Assembly (NCBI RefSeq): GCF_025766255.1
Contig: NW_026516676.1
Location: 367,501 to 431,500, forward strand
Source of the DNA: Zychaea mexicana
Lineage: Eukaryota > Mucoromycota > Mucoromycetes > Mucorales > Lichtheimiaceae
Direction of reading: 5' to 3'
DNA: 64,000 bases
Position 1 is the first letter of the stretch, and every line of letters starts with the position of its first letter. Under the pieces are notes generated by a model. The model did no database searches, was not told where the DNA came from, and saw only the letters and a program-made list of their open reading frames with translations. Below, one piece after another: positions 25,337 through 35,297 of the stretch. The translations under genes and the position numbers were made by a program.

Positions 25337-26966
25337 TTGAAACTAAGCAACCCTTATCTGAGCTGTTCCAATTCGACAAGAAACCACAATCTTTTTTTTT
25401 GGCCAAGGCAATCAGCGACAACCGAATCCAAACCAATCAACCCATCCATCGCCCAACCCCCCAAACCATTAACACCGAATCCCAGTACAGAGAAGATAGC
25501 GGACCATTATTCTACTCCCGAAGATGGGATCAAACTGGGCAGTCGGCTCCAGCATTTTGCACAGAATTGGACGGAGATGACTTCGAACCAATGGGCATGG
25601 TCAGTTGTGGGTTGTGGCGGAAGGATATCGTATTCAATGGGACAAGACACCGATACCATGGCGTTCCTCACCTTTGAAACTCCCATTATCAGATCAGGAA
25701 GCGGTGGATCAAGCGGTCCAAAAATTTTTGTTATCAGGGGTGATCGAACGATCCCCTACACAAGACCGCAACTTCTTGTCGAACATGTTCACAATTCAAG
25801 AGGAGACAAAGAAACGGCCTATCTTAGATTGCAAATGCATCAACGAATTCGTCCAATGCCAATACTTCAAAATGGAGGGAGTCTCAGTACTACCAGAATT
25901 GATCGAACCAGGTGACTTTTTGACGAAGATCGACCTAAAGGATGCCTACTTGGTAGTGCCGATACACCCAGACTCCCGCAAATATCTATCCTTCATGAAC
26001 AAGGGCACAGTGTACCAGTATCGTACGCTCCCGTTTGGTATCAGTGTAGTGCTGAGAATTTTTTCAAAATTAATGCGATTTGTGATAGAACCATTACGGA
26101 AACAGGGGATCCGCCTGGTATACTACTTGGACGATGTTTGTGTAGTGGCACAGAGCAAGAAAACAGCCAGCTCCCACATCCAGCAAATCATCCAACACGT
26201 GCACTCCCTGGGGTTTATGATAAATTGGCAGAAGAGTGCATTGACGCCATCGCACCAACAAGACTTCCTGGGTTACACCTTCAACACGTGGAACATGACC
26301 ATCAAGGTCCCAAAGCGCAAATTCGAAAAAATACAGTCAAGGATCAGACAAGTTTCGACAGCGACGAGATCATGCAGATGGATGGCTTCTCTTCTGGGGA
26401 AACTCACTGCAATCATACCAGCATTGGGCGAGGCCTTAATTCATATACGTTACCTCCAACGCGACCTGACGAAGAGTCTCCGTGGATATCGGAAATGGGA
26501 AGGGCCATACAACATATCCTAGGAAGCGATACAAGAGTTGGAATGGTGGAAGATGATAGCCAAGACCAGGAATGGATTACCGATTCACGAGAATTAAGAC
26601 CAACCACCACCAGATCTTACCATATATGTAGATGCGTCGAATATGGGGTGGGGAATCAAATCGACCACCGTAGAAACATCGGGAGCATGGCCCCATCAGG
26701 AAAAAGAACAATCCATCAATGTACGGGAACTGCAGACCATCCTCTTTGCATTACAAATCCATGGCCCAAAAAACTAAGGGTCGTCCATCCAGATCTACTC
26801 CGACAATACTACCGCGATCAAATATGCGATGAAATCAGGCGGCACAGCTTCACTTTTCTGCAAGAACTGGCGCTGGAGATACTTGAAACCACCATACGAC
26901 ACCGGCTGACAATACGAATCAATCACATTGCGGGAGCGATGAATGTGGACGCGGACCGGCTGAGCC
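25337..26966 (+). pseudogene. DIRS-type retrotransposon fragment: reverse transcriptase and RNase H, frameshifted
   Basis: A pre-RT segment (GSRLQHFAQNWTEMTSNQW, near 25540) leads after a frameshift at about 25605 into a reverse transcriptase: FLTKIDLKDAYLVVPIHP, LPFGIS and the catalytic YLDD (near 26130). RNase H follows in another frame: YVDASNMGWGI (about 26620), NVRELQTILFAL and IYSDNTTAIKYA. The segment ends with NVDADRLS, close to the end of this domain. The order and wording (SDNTTA, ADRLS) match DIRS-like elements of early-diverging fungi rather than Ty3. At least three frame changes make it non-functional. The expected tyrosine-recombinase part is missing because the foldback element inserted at 26967. 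Confidence 0.8.
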
Positions 26967-27539
26967 CTGCTCTGCTATACTTAATATATTATCTACTTCA
27001 ACTTTTATTATGTCTTAGTTGGCTAAAACCACAGGTTGCCTGTTATTATGTCCACGTTGTCTAATATTCATGTTTAGATTGATTATTATTCTTGTCCAGA
27101 ACGAATTTCAGTCATGTATAGATTGATTTTTATTTTGTCCAGATTGATTTTACTCATGTCCAGATCGATTTATATTCATGTCCAGGTCAATTTATATTCA
27201 TGTCCAGGTCAATTTATATTCATGTCCAGGTCAATTTATACTCATGTCCAGCTCGATTTTCATTCATGTCTAGATCGATTTTCATTCATATCTAGGTCAA
27301 TTTATATTCATGTCCAGCTCGATTTTCATTCATGTCTAGATCGATTTTCATTCATGTCCAGCTCGATTTTCATTCATGTCCAGCTTGATTTTCATTCATG
27401 TCCAGATTAATTAATATTCATGTCCAGATTAACTTTTATTCATGTCCACTCAGATTAACATTCATGTCCACTCTGCCTAACATTAAATCCCTTCAGCCTA
27501 AATAAAAGTTCAAACGTCTGCTAGGAGATGAAAAATCCT
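26967..27539 (+). repeat. Left terminal inverted repeat with 22 bp tandem repeats
   Basis: After about 130 bases of unique sequence the arm becomes a tandem array (about 27100-27450) of a 22-base unit of the form ATTCATGTCCAGCTCGATTTTC, with variants at the GCTCG positions. It ends in a unique inner segment, GCTAGGAGATGAAAAATCCT, that is repeated in inverted form in the right arm. Because 22 is not a multiple of three, the array stays open over long stretches and yields spurious repetitive open frames. Confidence 0.85.
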
Positions 27540-28730
27540 GTATTACTATAATATATGAAAAGTAGGCTCGAGATAGACCTGCTGAAGATGAACCTCTTAA
27601 AAAAGGACAACATATTAAAAAAGTGGATCCAGATTTTACAGACTCTAATATTATCAGTGATAGTGGTGAATCGGTAAGTAATTCACAGGTAATTTTTGAT
27701 GATGGTAAGGATCGTAAAAGGAAACGATCGTCTGATATTAATCTTCTCTTATTATATATAATCTTTTTTCATTTATAGAATGATCCAACTAGTGCATTAA
27801 CTGCATCATCTTATTCTCCGTCTGATTTGAAACATTCACTGTGTGGATTTACATGGCTATTTGATAATTGTGAACTGAAAAGAAACGATACACCACCAAC
27901 ACCATCACCAATCCTCAATTCGTCAATCCAACAACTTTTTGAAGAAGCTCAACAGCTGGTTAATGAAAATCACCTCTTCCTGTTCAACTTGACAAGTCGA
28001 CTACAAGCCTCCGTAATATTTAAATCATCCTCGACCATTGGTACCATCCCCGTTCACTCATACACTATGAACTTTCCGAATCAATATATGCCAACATTCG
28101 TATTTTGCAAAGATCTATTCAACAAGAGCAACTGTACTCACCACCCAATGGCAGCACCAGTATTGAAGAGTTTACACTCAATAATATCCTCACAAGCATT
28201 TACACATTCCATGATCATCCTTTGATTCAATCAATTCATTCCGAAATTCATTTAATTGCTACCTCTGTATCTTTATTTATGGGTCCATTCTTTTCTGCCC
28301 ATGATCCAGTTCAATTAGGTTAGGATGTAACATCTTGGATATATAAACAACAAAACGAAGTGAACCCAAACAAATTACGACCTGACATTGTTCTAAATAT
28401 CGAAGGCGAAAATGGTGTGATCGAAATTGGATGTGGTGAGGTGAAGAAAGACGATGCTGACTACTATCACAAAGAAGAAGCAAAAATTCGTGTCCTGGAG
28501 ATTATGAAATGGCAATTACATTTACGATTAAAATCAGCCAAGAAAGAATACCAAGGTGTCACGTTTGGCTTTGTATTTACTGGTATGAACAGTGTGTGGT
28601 GTAATGCATATATGCAGGTACAAAAGTTACATTATTAGAGATGAAGTTAGATTTGGAGCATGGGGCGTATATTTATGAAGAATACCCATGTTTTACATTA
28701 CCTACAACGTACAACACACACACTCACTTA
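27540..28730 (+). pseudogene. Captured fragment of a lineage-specific gene with a PD-(D/E)XK-like motif (copy 1)
   Basis: Reading frames RPAEDEPLKK, SPSDLKHSLCGFTWLFDN (27827 on) and NKLRPDIVLNIEGENGVIEIG continuing into CGEVKK (about 28366-28450) are collinear with copy 2 at 37826-39318. The PD followed about 16 residues later by GEVK fits the PD-(D/E)XK nuclease fold signature; nuclease activity is not shown. It carries a frameshift near 28045 and an in-frame TAG at 28321-28323 that copy 2 shares. The 3' end is cut at 28730: copy 2 continues CAAACATCC there, whereas here GGGGAC begins. The copy lies inside the foldback arms, which suggests capture of host DNA. Confidence 0.7.
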
Positions 28731-28816
28731 GGGGACAAGTCGGAATTGATGCAATTTTACTATTATCTATTAACAAAATAAATACAATAGAAATTGAAAA
28801 AATAGTATAATAAAAA

Positions 28817-29227
28817 ATAGACATTGATAATATAAATATCGAATTTAAAAATAAATTAAATGATGAAGTTAATAAATTAATAGTTAATAATTGGAATTTC
28901 TTACAGGATCCTTGGCCTGAAATAAAAAATAGATTTAATCTTCGTATAAAAATAAAAGATATAAAAAGTAATGAAATTATGAAAGGAATAAAAAATGAAC
29001 TATTAGAAATATTAGGATATATTCCTGTTTATTATTTTTTAACTAAATTATATACTAACCGAGAATATCTAAGACCTTATCGTGAAGTAGAAAAAGGATT
29101 AATTTTACTATATTATATAGTATCTGGTAGAACAGGACCTGAAATGGTAAATATAAGTCCATACACATCTTTTAATGTTTTAGATAAGGATTTTTGGATA
29201 AATAAGTATAATAATATTAATAAATAA
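28817..29227 (+). pseudogene. Transposase N-terminal frame, copy A (start codon lost)
   Basis: The open frame runs from codon ATA at 28817, where copies C and D have ATG, to TAA at 29225-29227. It shares NNWNFLQDPWPEIKNRFN, GYIPVYYFLTKLYTNREY and VEKGLILLYYIVSG with copies C and D. The last segment resembles the helix-turn-helix preceding the catalytic core in HARBI1-like transposases. GAAATTGA, one mismatch from AAAATTGA, lies at 28790-28797. The next methionine in frame is at 28979, so an internally started protein would lack a third of the domain. Confidence 0.65.
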
Positions 29228-30310
29228 GTAAAAAATGATTTAGAAAATTTATTTTCAAATATAAAAATTAGAATTTTAGCAGCAAATACATATAATCCAA
29301 ATGGATTTGAAAATGTAACTTTATATATTGATGGTCATGATAGTAAAATAAAATACTATAATCTAAATGAAAGTAAAAGTGTATTGTATTTATATAAATT
29401 AAAGGGACCTGGTTTAAGAACTCAAATAATAGTAGATATTAATAAAAGTATTATATATATTTCAAATAGTGAAAAATGTGCAAAGGGTAATGATGGAACT
29501 ATGTTCCTTAATATGAAACTATATAAAAATATAAATAATCAAGATTGTATTGGAATAGATGGTGGATATAATCTATTTGTTGAAAAACTTATAGAAAATG
29601 CAAATGAATATGGTTATGATTTTAGTCATAATAATTTTGTTTATCCAATAAGAAAAGAGGTTAATAAAAATTTAACTGTTAATGAGTTAAATTATAATAG
29701 TAAATTTGGCTCATTTAGATCTGAAATTGAAAGTCAATTTTCTATATTAGCATCAAAATCTAATAGATTTAATAATAATAAAGCAGCATTATAAATGTCT
29801 GATAAAAAATATTATAATCTTCAATTCTGCATTGCATATTTATTAAAGAATATTTATAACTTTTGTGAAAGTTATAATATAGAAGTTCAATCTCATCATA
29901 TGGCATGGTATGGTGATAGATTTGAATTTCCTACAAAAATAAATAAAATTAATTTAGTTTTTAGTAGTGAACAAAAAGTAAATAAACAATATAAAGAATT
30001 GAGAGAATTACAATCTAAAATTTTAAATTCAAATATTGAAGATATTGAAAAGGATATAGAAAAAAATATAGATAATAATGAATTTTCAATAAATAATGTA
30101 CCTAAGAAAAGAAAACGTAACCAACAAAAGAATAATGATAATATATTTCAGGTAGAAAAAATAATAGATCATATGGTTGATAATAATAATAAATTAATAT
30201 TTTATATAAAATGGCTTAGTTATAGTGATGATGAAAATACCTGGGTAAAACAAAATGATTTTAATACAAAAGATATTGTTAATGATTATATGAAAGAAAA
30301 AAATCTTTAA
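29228..30310 (+). pseudogene. DDE transposase with C-terminal chromodomain, copy A (internal stop)
   Basis: Harbinger-like catalytic motifs are in place: YIDGHDSKI (first Asp), IGIDGGYNLF (second Asp) and FRSEIESQFS (Glu). An in-frame TAA at 29792-29794 occupies the position of a Gln codon in copy C, and the rest (YYNLQFCIAYLLKNI onward) continues in the same frame. The C-terminus (about 30148-30300) is a chromodomain: VEKIIDHMV, FYIKWLSYSDDENTW, with the aromatic cage residues Y/W/W recognisable. A 9 bp hairpin follows the stop. This frame is convergent with the zinc-protein remnant. Confidence 0.75.
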
Positions 30311-30343
30311 ATAAAAAAATAGTATAGTCTACCCTATATATTT

Positions 30344-30363
30344 AAAGAGGATAAATCCTCTTT
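30344..30363 (+). terminator. Hairpin after transposase copy A
   Basis: The nine-base perfect stem AAAGAGGAT / ATCCTCTTT, with a two-base loop followed by a T-run, begins 33 bases after the stop. It is the strongest of the stop-codon-associated inverted repeats in the A+T-rich blocks. It may mark the mRNA 3' end in the manner of mimivirus transcripts. Confidence 0.55.
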
Positions 30364-30555
30364 TTTTTATAAATATAATGAGTTACATCTGTATGAGTTA
30401 TTGCATTATTCTATTAATAATATCAGTAAAACTAAGAATCCCTCCATTGCATATATATATTCTTTTAATTTTTTTAATTTTTGTGATTTTTTTAGTATTA
30501 TTTCTTTTTTTTTCTGCTTTTTTTATTAGTGTTTTATTTTTTTTTTCTCTTTTTT

Positions 30556-30759
30556 TCATATATGTAGCTTACTATGTTGACAGCATAGAAAGTCAGGTTT
30601 ATTATTACCAATGTTTGTCTTAATCTTTTTATGACACATGCGACCCTCTTTTTTTCCTCTTCTATGTATATAGGTACATACATTTGGACTAGTATTCATA
30701 TACCAAAAATAGTTAGTTTTTGTTTCATCTATTTTTTCTTTTATTATAGGATTTTTCAT
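30556..30759 (-). pseudogene. Zinc-binding protein, copy A (N-terminus replaced by foldback arm)
   Basis: On the minus strand, CTYIHRRGKKEGRMC followed by 16 residues and CCQH reproduces the C-x13-C-x16-C-x2-H pattern of the intact copy at 34818-35297, including the HSKLHI that follows. The apparent ATG and first codons (about 30748-30759) come from the inner end of the foldback arm, so the true start is gone. The frame ends shortly after the motif, about 40 codons earlier than the other copy. Confidence 0.6.
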
Positions 30760-31284
30760 CTCCTAGCGGACGTTTGAACTTTTATTTAGGCAGAAGGGAT
30801 TTAATTTTAGGCAGAGTGGACATGAATGTTAATCCGAGTGGACATGAATGAAAATCGAGCTGGACATGAATGAAAATTGATCTGGACATGAATGAAAATC
30901 GAGCTAGACATGAATGAAAATCGAGCTGAACATGAATGAAAATTGAGCTGGACATGAATGAAAATCGATCTAGACATGAATGAAAATCGAGCTGGACTTG
31001 AATGAAAATCGAGCTGGACATGAATAAAGATCGAGCTGGACATGAGTATAAAACGATCTGGACATGAATATAAATTGACCTGGACACGAATATAAATCGA
31101 TCTGGACATGAGTAAAATCAATCTGGACAAGATAAAAATCAATCTGTTACTGAATGAAAATCATTCTGGACAAGAATAATAATCAATCTAAACATGAATA
31201 ATAGACAACCTGGACATAATAACAGTCAACTAAGACATAATAAAAGTTGAAGTAGATAATATATTAAGTGTTGTAGCAGAGCAG
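30748..31284 (-). repeat. Right terminal inverted repeat with 22 bp tandem repeats
   Basis: This is an inverted counterpart of the left arm: AGGATTTTTCATCTCCTAGC at the inner edge, a tandem array of the 22-base unit in complement form (GACATGAATGAAAATCGAGCTG type, about 30830-31130) and the unique outer segment ending TAGCAGAGCAG. The arrays of the two arms differ in unit order and several point changes, so they have diverged since insertion. Confidence 0.85.
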
Positions 31285-31626
31285 AATATTTGAGTATCTA
31301 AGATTTTCAATTCAAGTCAAGACATTATAGATGTTAAGCAGTACAAAGCCAATGTCACGATATAGTAGTATGGCTGTTTCACTCATGACAAGAAGCTTGT
31401 AGGCTAATGTACAGGAAATGGTAAGGGTACGTCAGAGACTCACTGTGTGCATAAGCTTATTTTGCTGCTATGGGAACAGGGCCTGAGCGTTTCCCCTCAT
31501 TTCATTTTACCCGGGTTGAGTTTGAAACAAATTGGAGGCTGGTGGCAGAGGTAGGTGGAAAGTGTGGGGTTTGTTAGCAGCAGCAGGGAGGAAAAAAACA
31601 ACAACCAAAGATCCTTTTTTTTCTCA

Positions 31627-32391
31627 TTACCATTTGCCACGGCAAATCAACAGCTTCGACGCACTGCTCGATAATGACATGACGGAGATTTTATGGTTGT
31701 AATAGTGTTCAGCGTAAACAACACCTTGCAACTTGTTCACCCTCATTAGCAATTCGGTCCTTCTGGTCTTTTCGTGTTGCCTTGGGAATGGAGTGGTTCG
31801 AGCCACCTTGAACTTCCTTCTTCGCAAAAATGATGGTTTAGTTGGATGGTTCGTCTTAGGTGCTTTGCGGGGGTAGCTGTTTCGTGGTTGCGGACATGCA
31901 ATGGAGATATGTCCTTTGTGAGCAGGACCGGGACAATCTTTGATAATGCAATCCTGAGCGTGGCAATATCTGCAATAATCACCCATCGATTGCCAGGTAC
32001 TATAGAAAACGCGATTATGATAGTGAAGGGCGCCGAAATCAATACAATGCGTTAGAGTTTCGTATCGTTCTTAATGGTTATCCTTGTTGGGCAACATGAA
32101 TACAGCAAAGCCTTTGCCTTGGAACCATCCGCCTTCCACGGACCGGTACAGGCCTAAGTGCTATACGTGTCTAAATTTAGATAGAGCCATTCTCAGTTTA
32201 AGCACAAGGTCACCAGATTTCAAACCGGTTGGTAGGCAACTTTGTGAGTCGTTATTCAGGAGGTAGAGAACGAACAGCCTGTTAGGGATGCCCTGCAATA
32301 TCAGAGCCACGAAGACAGGAATATAGACATGAGCGGTCAAGTCTTTTTGTTTTCTGGTTCCTTTTTCTTTGTTTTTCTTTCCAATAGCCAT
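31627..32391 (-). pseudogene. Retroelement Gag/ORF1-like zinc-knuckle fragment
   Basis: On the minus strand, frames at 31627-31986 and 32161-32391 have protein-like content. The first contains clustered Cys/His of zinc-knuckle type (CRYCHAQDCIIKDCPG, then HKGHISIACP) followed by a basic Arg/Lys-rich stretch. This arrangement is usual near the end of Gag or ORF1 of retroelements in these fungi. It is fragmented, with no matching reverse transcriptase beside it. It is flanked by the foldback element and a C2H2 gene. Confidence 0.45.
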
Positions 32392-32413
32392 TCGTTTTTC
32401 ATCATATTATATC

Positions 32414-34067
32414 ATGGCAGCCATCATATCTCTCAAAAGTTGTTGTTACATTTGTCATCGCCCATTTGCTGAATCAAAAAAGTTAAGAAATCATCTATTT
32501 ACTCTTCACAGTGTTGATGTTGAGCCTCGTCCTCATGGCAAAAGTCGTTACAACACTGAACACTACGTATACGTTAAAAAGAACTCGGACGCGTCACATT
32601 CAATGATATTGGAACATTTTGAATGCCCATCATGCCTCAATCACTACGCTACCATGAACGAGTTAAAGGATCATATTGCTTCGCACTATAGAAAGAAACA
32701 GCAATATGGTGAAAAAAGGAACGCTTCAACAAGCGATAAACAACAAAAGCAAGTAAGCGAGCAAATTTAATGGCATTTGATTATATCCTTCTCTACAGAT
32801 TTTTTTCTCACTCTATGCTTTCCATCTATTACATAGCCAGCAGATGCAGACGACGATACTGTTTCCAACAAGGTAGCATAAAATGCACCTGTTTTTTTTT
32901 TAAAAAAAACCGAGACTTAATTCAGTTCTACTTTTTAGAAGAAAAAATTATCGTGTTATGAAGGTGATTGTGATTCTCTCCACGAAATACTTTATTTTTG
33001 TAGGGCGGGGAAGCCCCCAGTCGGGGTTCAGTTTATTAAAGTGTGCAATTATCAGTAACTGCCAATAACGTTAAAGATACATAGTGTACAGGATGAAGTG
33101 ACTAAGACACGCCGATGTGCTTTAACTACGGACCAATCAAGAGTACCAGGGAGGACCATGCATATCTTGTCATAGCGATTTCCCACGAAGTGACGACCCA
33201 CAACAGGACAGCAGCGAGGGACAACAAGCAGCCGGATTCGAACTGACAACCTCTTGGACAGAAGTTACCTGCCTTGAACGAGTCAACCAGGGCCTGTGCT
33301 CTCTCTATGAGATACAAGAATCACTGGAATCCAGTTATGAAGATAAATTTAAAGTCAGTTTATGATCGTTGCTTTATTTGTGGGCGTTTCGTCTGGTAAG
33401 TTTTTGATTGGTCGTTAACTGGTCGTTCAGTCGCATTACTCACTTCATCTTCAGTATGAATCAAAGCCAGTCGACGGGATTGATACAGCTGTTGAAAAGA
33501 AGCTTGTGGATTTAGTATCTCCCTCCGATATTTTAAACAGAATGTCAGCCAGTATTATGCAGCAATGGCAATCAGGATATGATTTAGATGAGAGACTCAA
33601 GGAATCATTAAGGTACTGTACCGGTACAGAAGAGATATTAATACAGAAATATCTGTTTCAACTATTAATTTTCACATTTTTTATTTTCATGGGACAACCT
33701 CTCCCTTTCTTTGACCGTCAACACAATGATGGTTGGGAATCCACTGAAACCTCTCTTCGATCTGGGAACATGGAACATTTTTAGGACTGTTGGTGACGTC
33801 GATGGTATTGATGTGCTGCCAAAAATGGTCGATGAGCTTGTGATGGATATTGAAAAGGTAAGGAAAAAGTGCACTCATATACAACAATCAGTCAAAAGTA
33901 ATTGAATTTTTTCTATTTGAAAATACATGTAGGCATTAATGGAAGATGGCATCCTATCCTATATCAGGCAACTAACAAAATTGAAATCAGATTTTGTCAA
34001 TGACTCTATTGATTCCATTATGATTCAAGTCATTGATATATATGAGTTTGTGTATGATTTAGCTTAA
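32414..34067 (+). CDS. C2H2 zinc-finger protein of a lineage-specific family, possibly truncated
   Basis: Exon 1 starts at 32414 and encodes two C2H2 fingers, CYICHRPFAESKKLRNHLFTLH and, about 50 residues on, CPSCLNHYATMNELKDHIASHY. A long intron-like gap (about 32770-33455) precedes exons with VDLVSPSDILNRMSASIMQQW and WQSGYDLDERLKESLRY, then LGTWNIFRTVGDVDG and LTKLKSDFVNDSIDSIM. A TAA at 34065-34067 closes the frame. An A+T-rich block begins 90 bases later at 34158. Possibly the 3' part of this gene was displaced: related PD-(D/E)XK-like sequence resumes at about 37826. A tRNA-like sequence lies inside the large intron. Function is unknown; DNA binding is suggested by the fingers. Confidence 0.5.
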
Positions 34068-34222
34068 ACAAAATGAAAAATCACCAAAGTACTTGTGTTA
34101 ATGAACACCCTTTTTGATTTCTATTTAGCATCCGCCACATTAAAAAATGGGAGACAGGGGGACATCTAACTCCAATTAGATATTAGATAATACTATTGGC
34201 TGTAAAAATCCAAATTGTACAA

Positions 34223-34230
34223 AAAATTGA
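34223..34230 (+). promoter_or_regulatory. AAAATTGA motif upstream of unknown ORF
   Basis: Exact octamer, extended as AAAAAATTGAATTTT. It lies about 130 bases before the first long-frame ATG (34361). In-frame homologous-looking sequence may begin nearer, at about 34276, before a frameshift. Confidence 0.5.
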
Positions 34231-34360
34231 ATTTTGTATATATATAGAAACAATTGGTAAGAAAGGAATACCAGGTATGAATTCACATTATGTTATATAC
34301 CAGTTGAAGAAAATATTGTAAATATTACTGAATTTATAGCAAAATATTTATTATTAGAAT

Positions 34361-34720
34361 ATGTTCATCAAAAAATTGTATTTAGTATATAAAAGTGATA
34401 AAATTTATGATGGTGAGCATTATATTGTAAAGAAGCATATTAAAATTAACAAGTTGAAAATTAGAAATATTATATATGATCCTATATTTATTGCATATAA
34501 GCTAATTAAATTTAATCATTATAAGAATTTATTTAAAATAGTAGATCTGATTTTATTTATGAATATCATTAAAAAGATATTGAATGAAAAAGAATATATT
34601 GAAATTGATGAGCAAGATATTGAAGGATTTTTCAAAAATGATGATGAATTGTATATTGTAAATGGTAATGAATATAGGTTTCGAGAGCATTTAATAGAAA
34701 TGTTATTAGAAAACTATTAA
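34361..34720 (+). CDS. Unrecognised Lys/Ile-rich ORF, 119 codons
   Basis: I do not recognise this protein. It is rich in Lys, Ile, Asn and Tyr (for example YDGEHYIVKKHIKINKLKIRN) and ends with an acidic helix-like segment (EIDEQDIEGFFKNDDELYIV). A second open frame just upstream (EFTLCYIPVEENIV onward, about 34279-34375) could be its N-terminal part shifted by one base, so the gene may be broken. Composition resembles proteins of A+T-rich large DNA viruses, but that is not evidence of homology. It precedes the zinc-protein gene on the same strand. A perfect 7 bp hairpin sits on its stop codon. Confidence 0.45.
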   Translation: MFIKKLYLVYKSDKIYDGEHYIVKKHIKINKLKIRNIIYDPIFIAYKLIKFNHYKNLFKIVDLILFMNIIKKILNEKEYIEIDEQDIEGFFKNDDELYIVNGNEYRFREHLIEMLLENY

Positions 34721-34740
34721 TTTATACTAAGAAATAAATT
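34719..34740 (+). terminator. Hairpin at the stop of the unknown ORF
   Basis: The stem AATTTAT / ATAAATT (7 bp, perfect, 8-base loop) starts on the last two bases of the TAA stop (34718-34720). The same relation to a stop codon is seen at the zinc-protein gene and at the transposase N-terminal frames. Confidence 0.45.
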
Positions 34741-34764
34741 TTAAGCTCAATTACTTTTTTGACA

Positions 34765-34772
34765 AAAATTGA
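34765..34772 (+). promoter_or_regulatory. AAAATTGA motif upstream of zinc-protein gene
   Basis: Exact octamer within ACAAAAATTGAATTTTTGT, 45 bases before the ATG at 34818. It lies between the hairpin of the previous ORF and this start, as expected for an independent transcription unit. Confidence 0.6.
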
Positions 34773-34817
34773 ATTTTTGTATTTGAAAAAAGAAATTGTT
34801 TCAAAGATTCAATCAAA

Positions 34818-35297
34818 ATGGTTGCATTAAATGAATTCCTCCCAATCAACTATATCCAATTACGTAATAATCTTAACAAAGAATTAGATGTATTTATGGA
34901 AAATGAATTGGACTCTTACATTAATAAAAATATTGTAGAAAAATTAAAAATGAAATTACAAAATAAAATAAAGTCATTGTTTTCAACAGACTACTTTTTA
35001 TACTTGAGCATGAATAATGATTTTTGTACCTATAAATTTAAAAAAGGAAAACGTGATGGTCAGTTGTGTGGTAGAAATATCAGAACAAATTTACCTGATG
35101 GTAAAAAGGATTACCTTTGCCGTCAACATAGTAAGCTTCATATTCCTAAAAATAAAAAACTTGTTGTTTATAAATCTAATAACACTGAAGATGAGAAAAT
35201 TGAAAAAAAAGAAAACAAGAAAAAGAAAAAAACTAAACCTATTAAAATTATTACAGGAAACCCATTTTATTTATGTTTCAATTCAATCATTCCTTAA
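34818..35297 (+). CDS. Zinc-binding protein with C-x13-C-x16-C-x2-H motif
   Basis: The protein has 159 codons with no internal stop. The N-terminal half is helical (NNLNKELDVFMENELDSYIN). The centre carries FCTYKFKKGKRDGQLC and, 16 residues on, CRQHSKLH, giving C-x13-C-x16-C-x2-H; the same spacing occurs in copy A. The C-terminus is strongly basic with an EKKENKKKKK run. Similar Cys/His modules with a central G-x2-x-G-x-x-C pattern occur, from memory, in uncharacterised proteins of nucleocytoplasmic large DNA viruses; this needs a profile search. Role unknown; nucleic-acid binding is plausible. It has an AAAATTGA motif 45 bases upstream, a hairpin on the stop, and is convergent with transposase copy B. 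Confidence 0.6.
   Translation: MVALNEFLPINYIQLRNNLNKELDVFMENELDSYINKNIVEKLKMKLQNKIKSLFSTDYFLYLSMNNDFCTYKFKKGKRDGQLCGRNIRTNLPDGKKDYLCRQHSKLHIPKNKKLVVYKSNNTEDEKIEKKENKKKKKTKPIKIITGNPFYLCFNSIIP

Larger units (their letters stand above)
28731..30747. mobile_element. A+T-rich virus-like block A: split transposase and zinc protein, convergent
   Basis: The left edge is exact: it begins GGGGAC at the point where host-gene homology stops. Inside are the transposase N-terminal frame and DDE/chromodomain frame (plus strand) and a truncated zinc-protein frame (minus strand). The right edge is cut by the foldback arm at 30748. Base composition is very A+T-rich by eye and codons are dominated by AAT, AAA and TTA, unlike the fungal genes on either side. 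Confidence 0.7.
26967..31284. mobile_element. Foldback-like element with long terminal inverted repeats
   Basis: The outer ends are exact inverted copies of CTGCTCTGCTA (26967-26977, and its complement at 31274-31284). The matching arms extend inward to 27539 and from 30748. Between the arms lie a decayed fungal gene fragment (27540-28730) and a piece of the A+T-rich virus-like element (28731-30747). Long inverted arms built from short tandem repeats are the defining layout of foldback elements (such as Drosophila FB). No transposase of its own is evident unless the internal DDE gene serves. I do not see a clear target-site duplication: the left flank is TGAGCC, the right flank AATATT. The insertion interrupts a DIRS retrotransposon. 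Confidence 0.75.

Noticed and set aside
27114..27410. Open frame with repeats of the form HVQ..FHSCLDRF
   Set aside because: It is a by-product of the 22 bp tandem repeats, which cycle through all frames every 66 bases without stops; the same occurs on the opposite strand in the right arm (30782-31142).
26967..31284. CRISPR-like array
   Set aside because: The 22 bp units are directly tandem with no unique spacers, and the genome is eukaryotic.
26955..31292. Target-site duplication around the foldback element
   Set aside because: Flanks TGAGCC and AATATT do not match.
33977..33984. AAAATTGA inside the C2H2 gene exon
   Set aside because: It lies within coding sequence and not before a start; treated as background, as are hits at 20133, 22871, 35964, 48762 and 55457.
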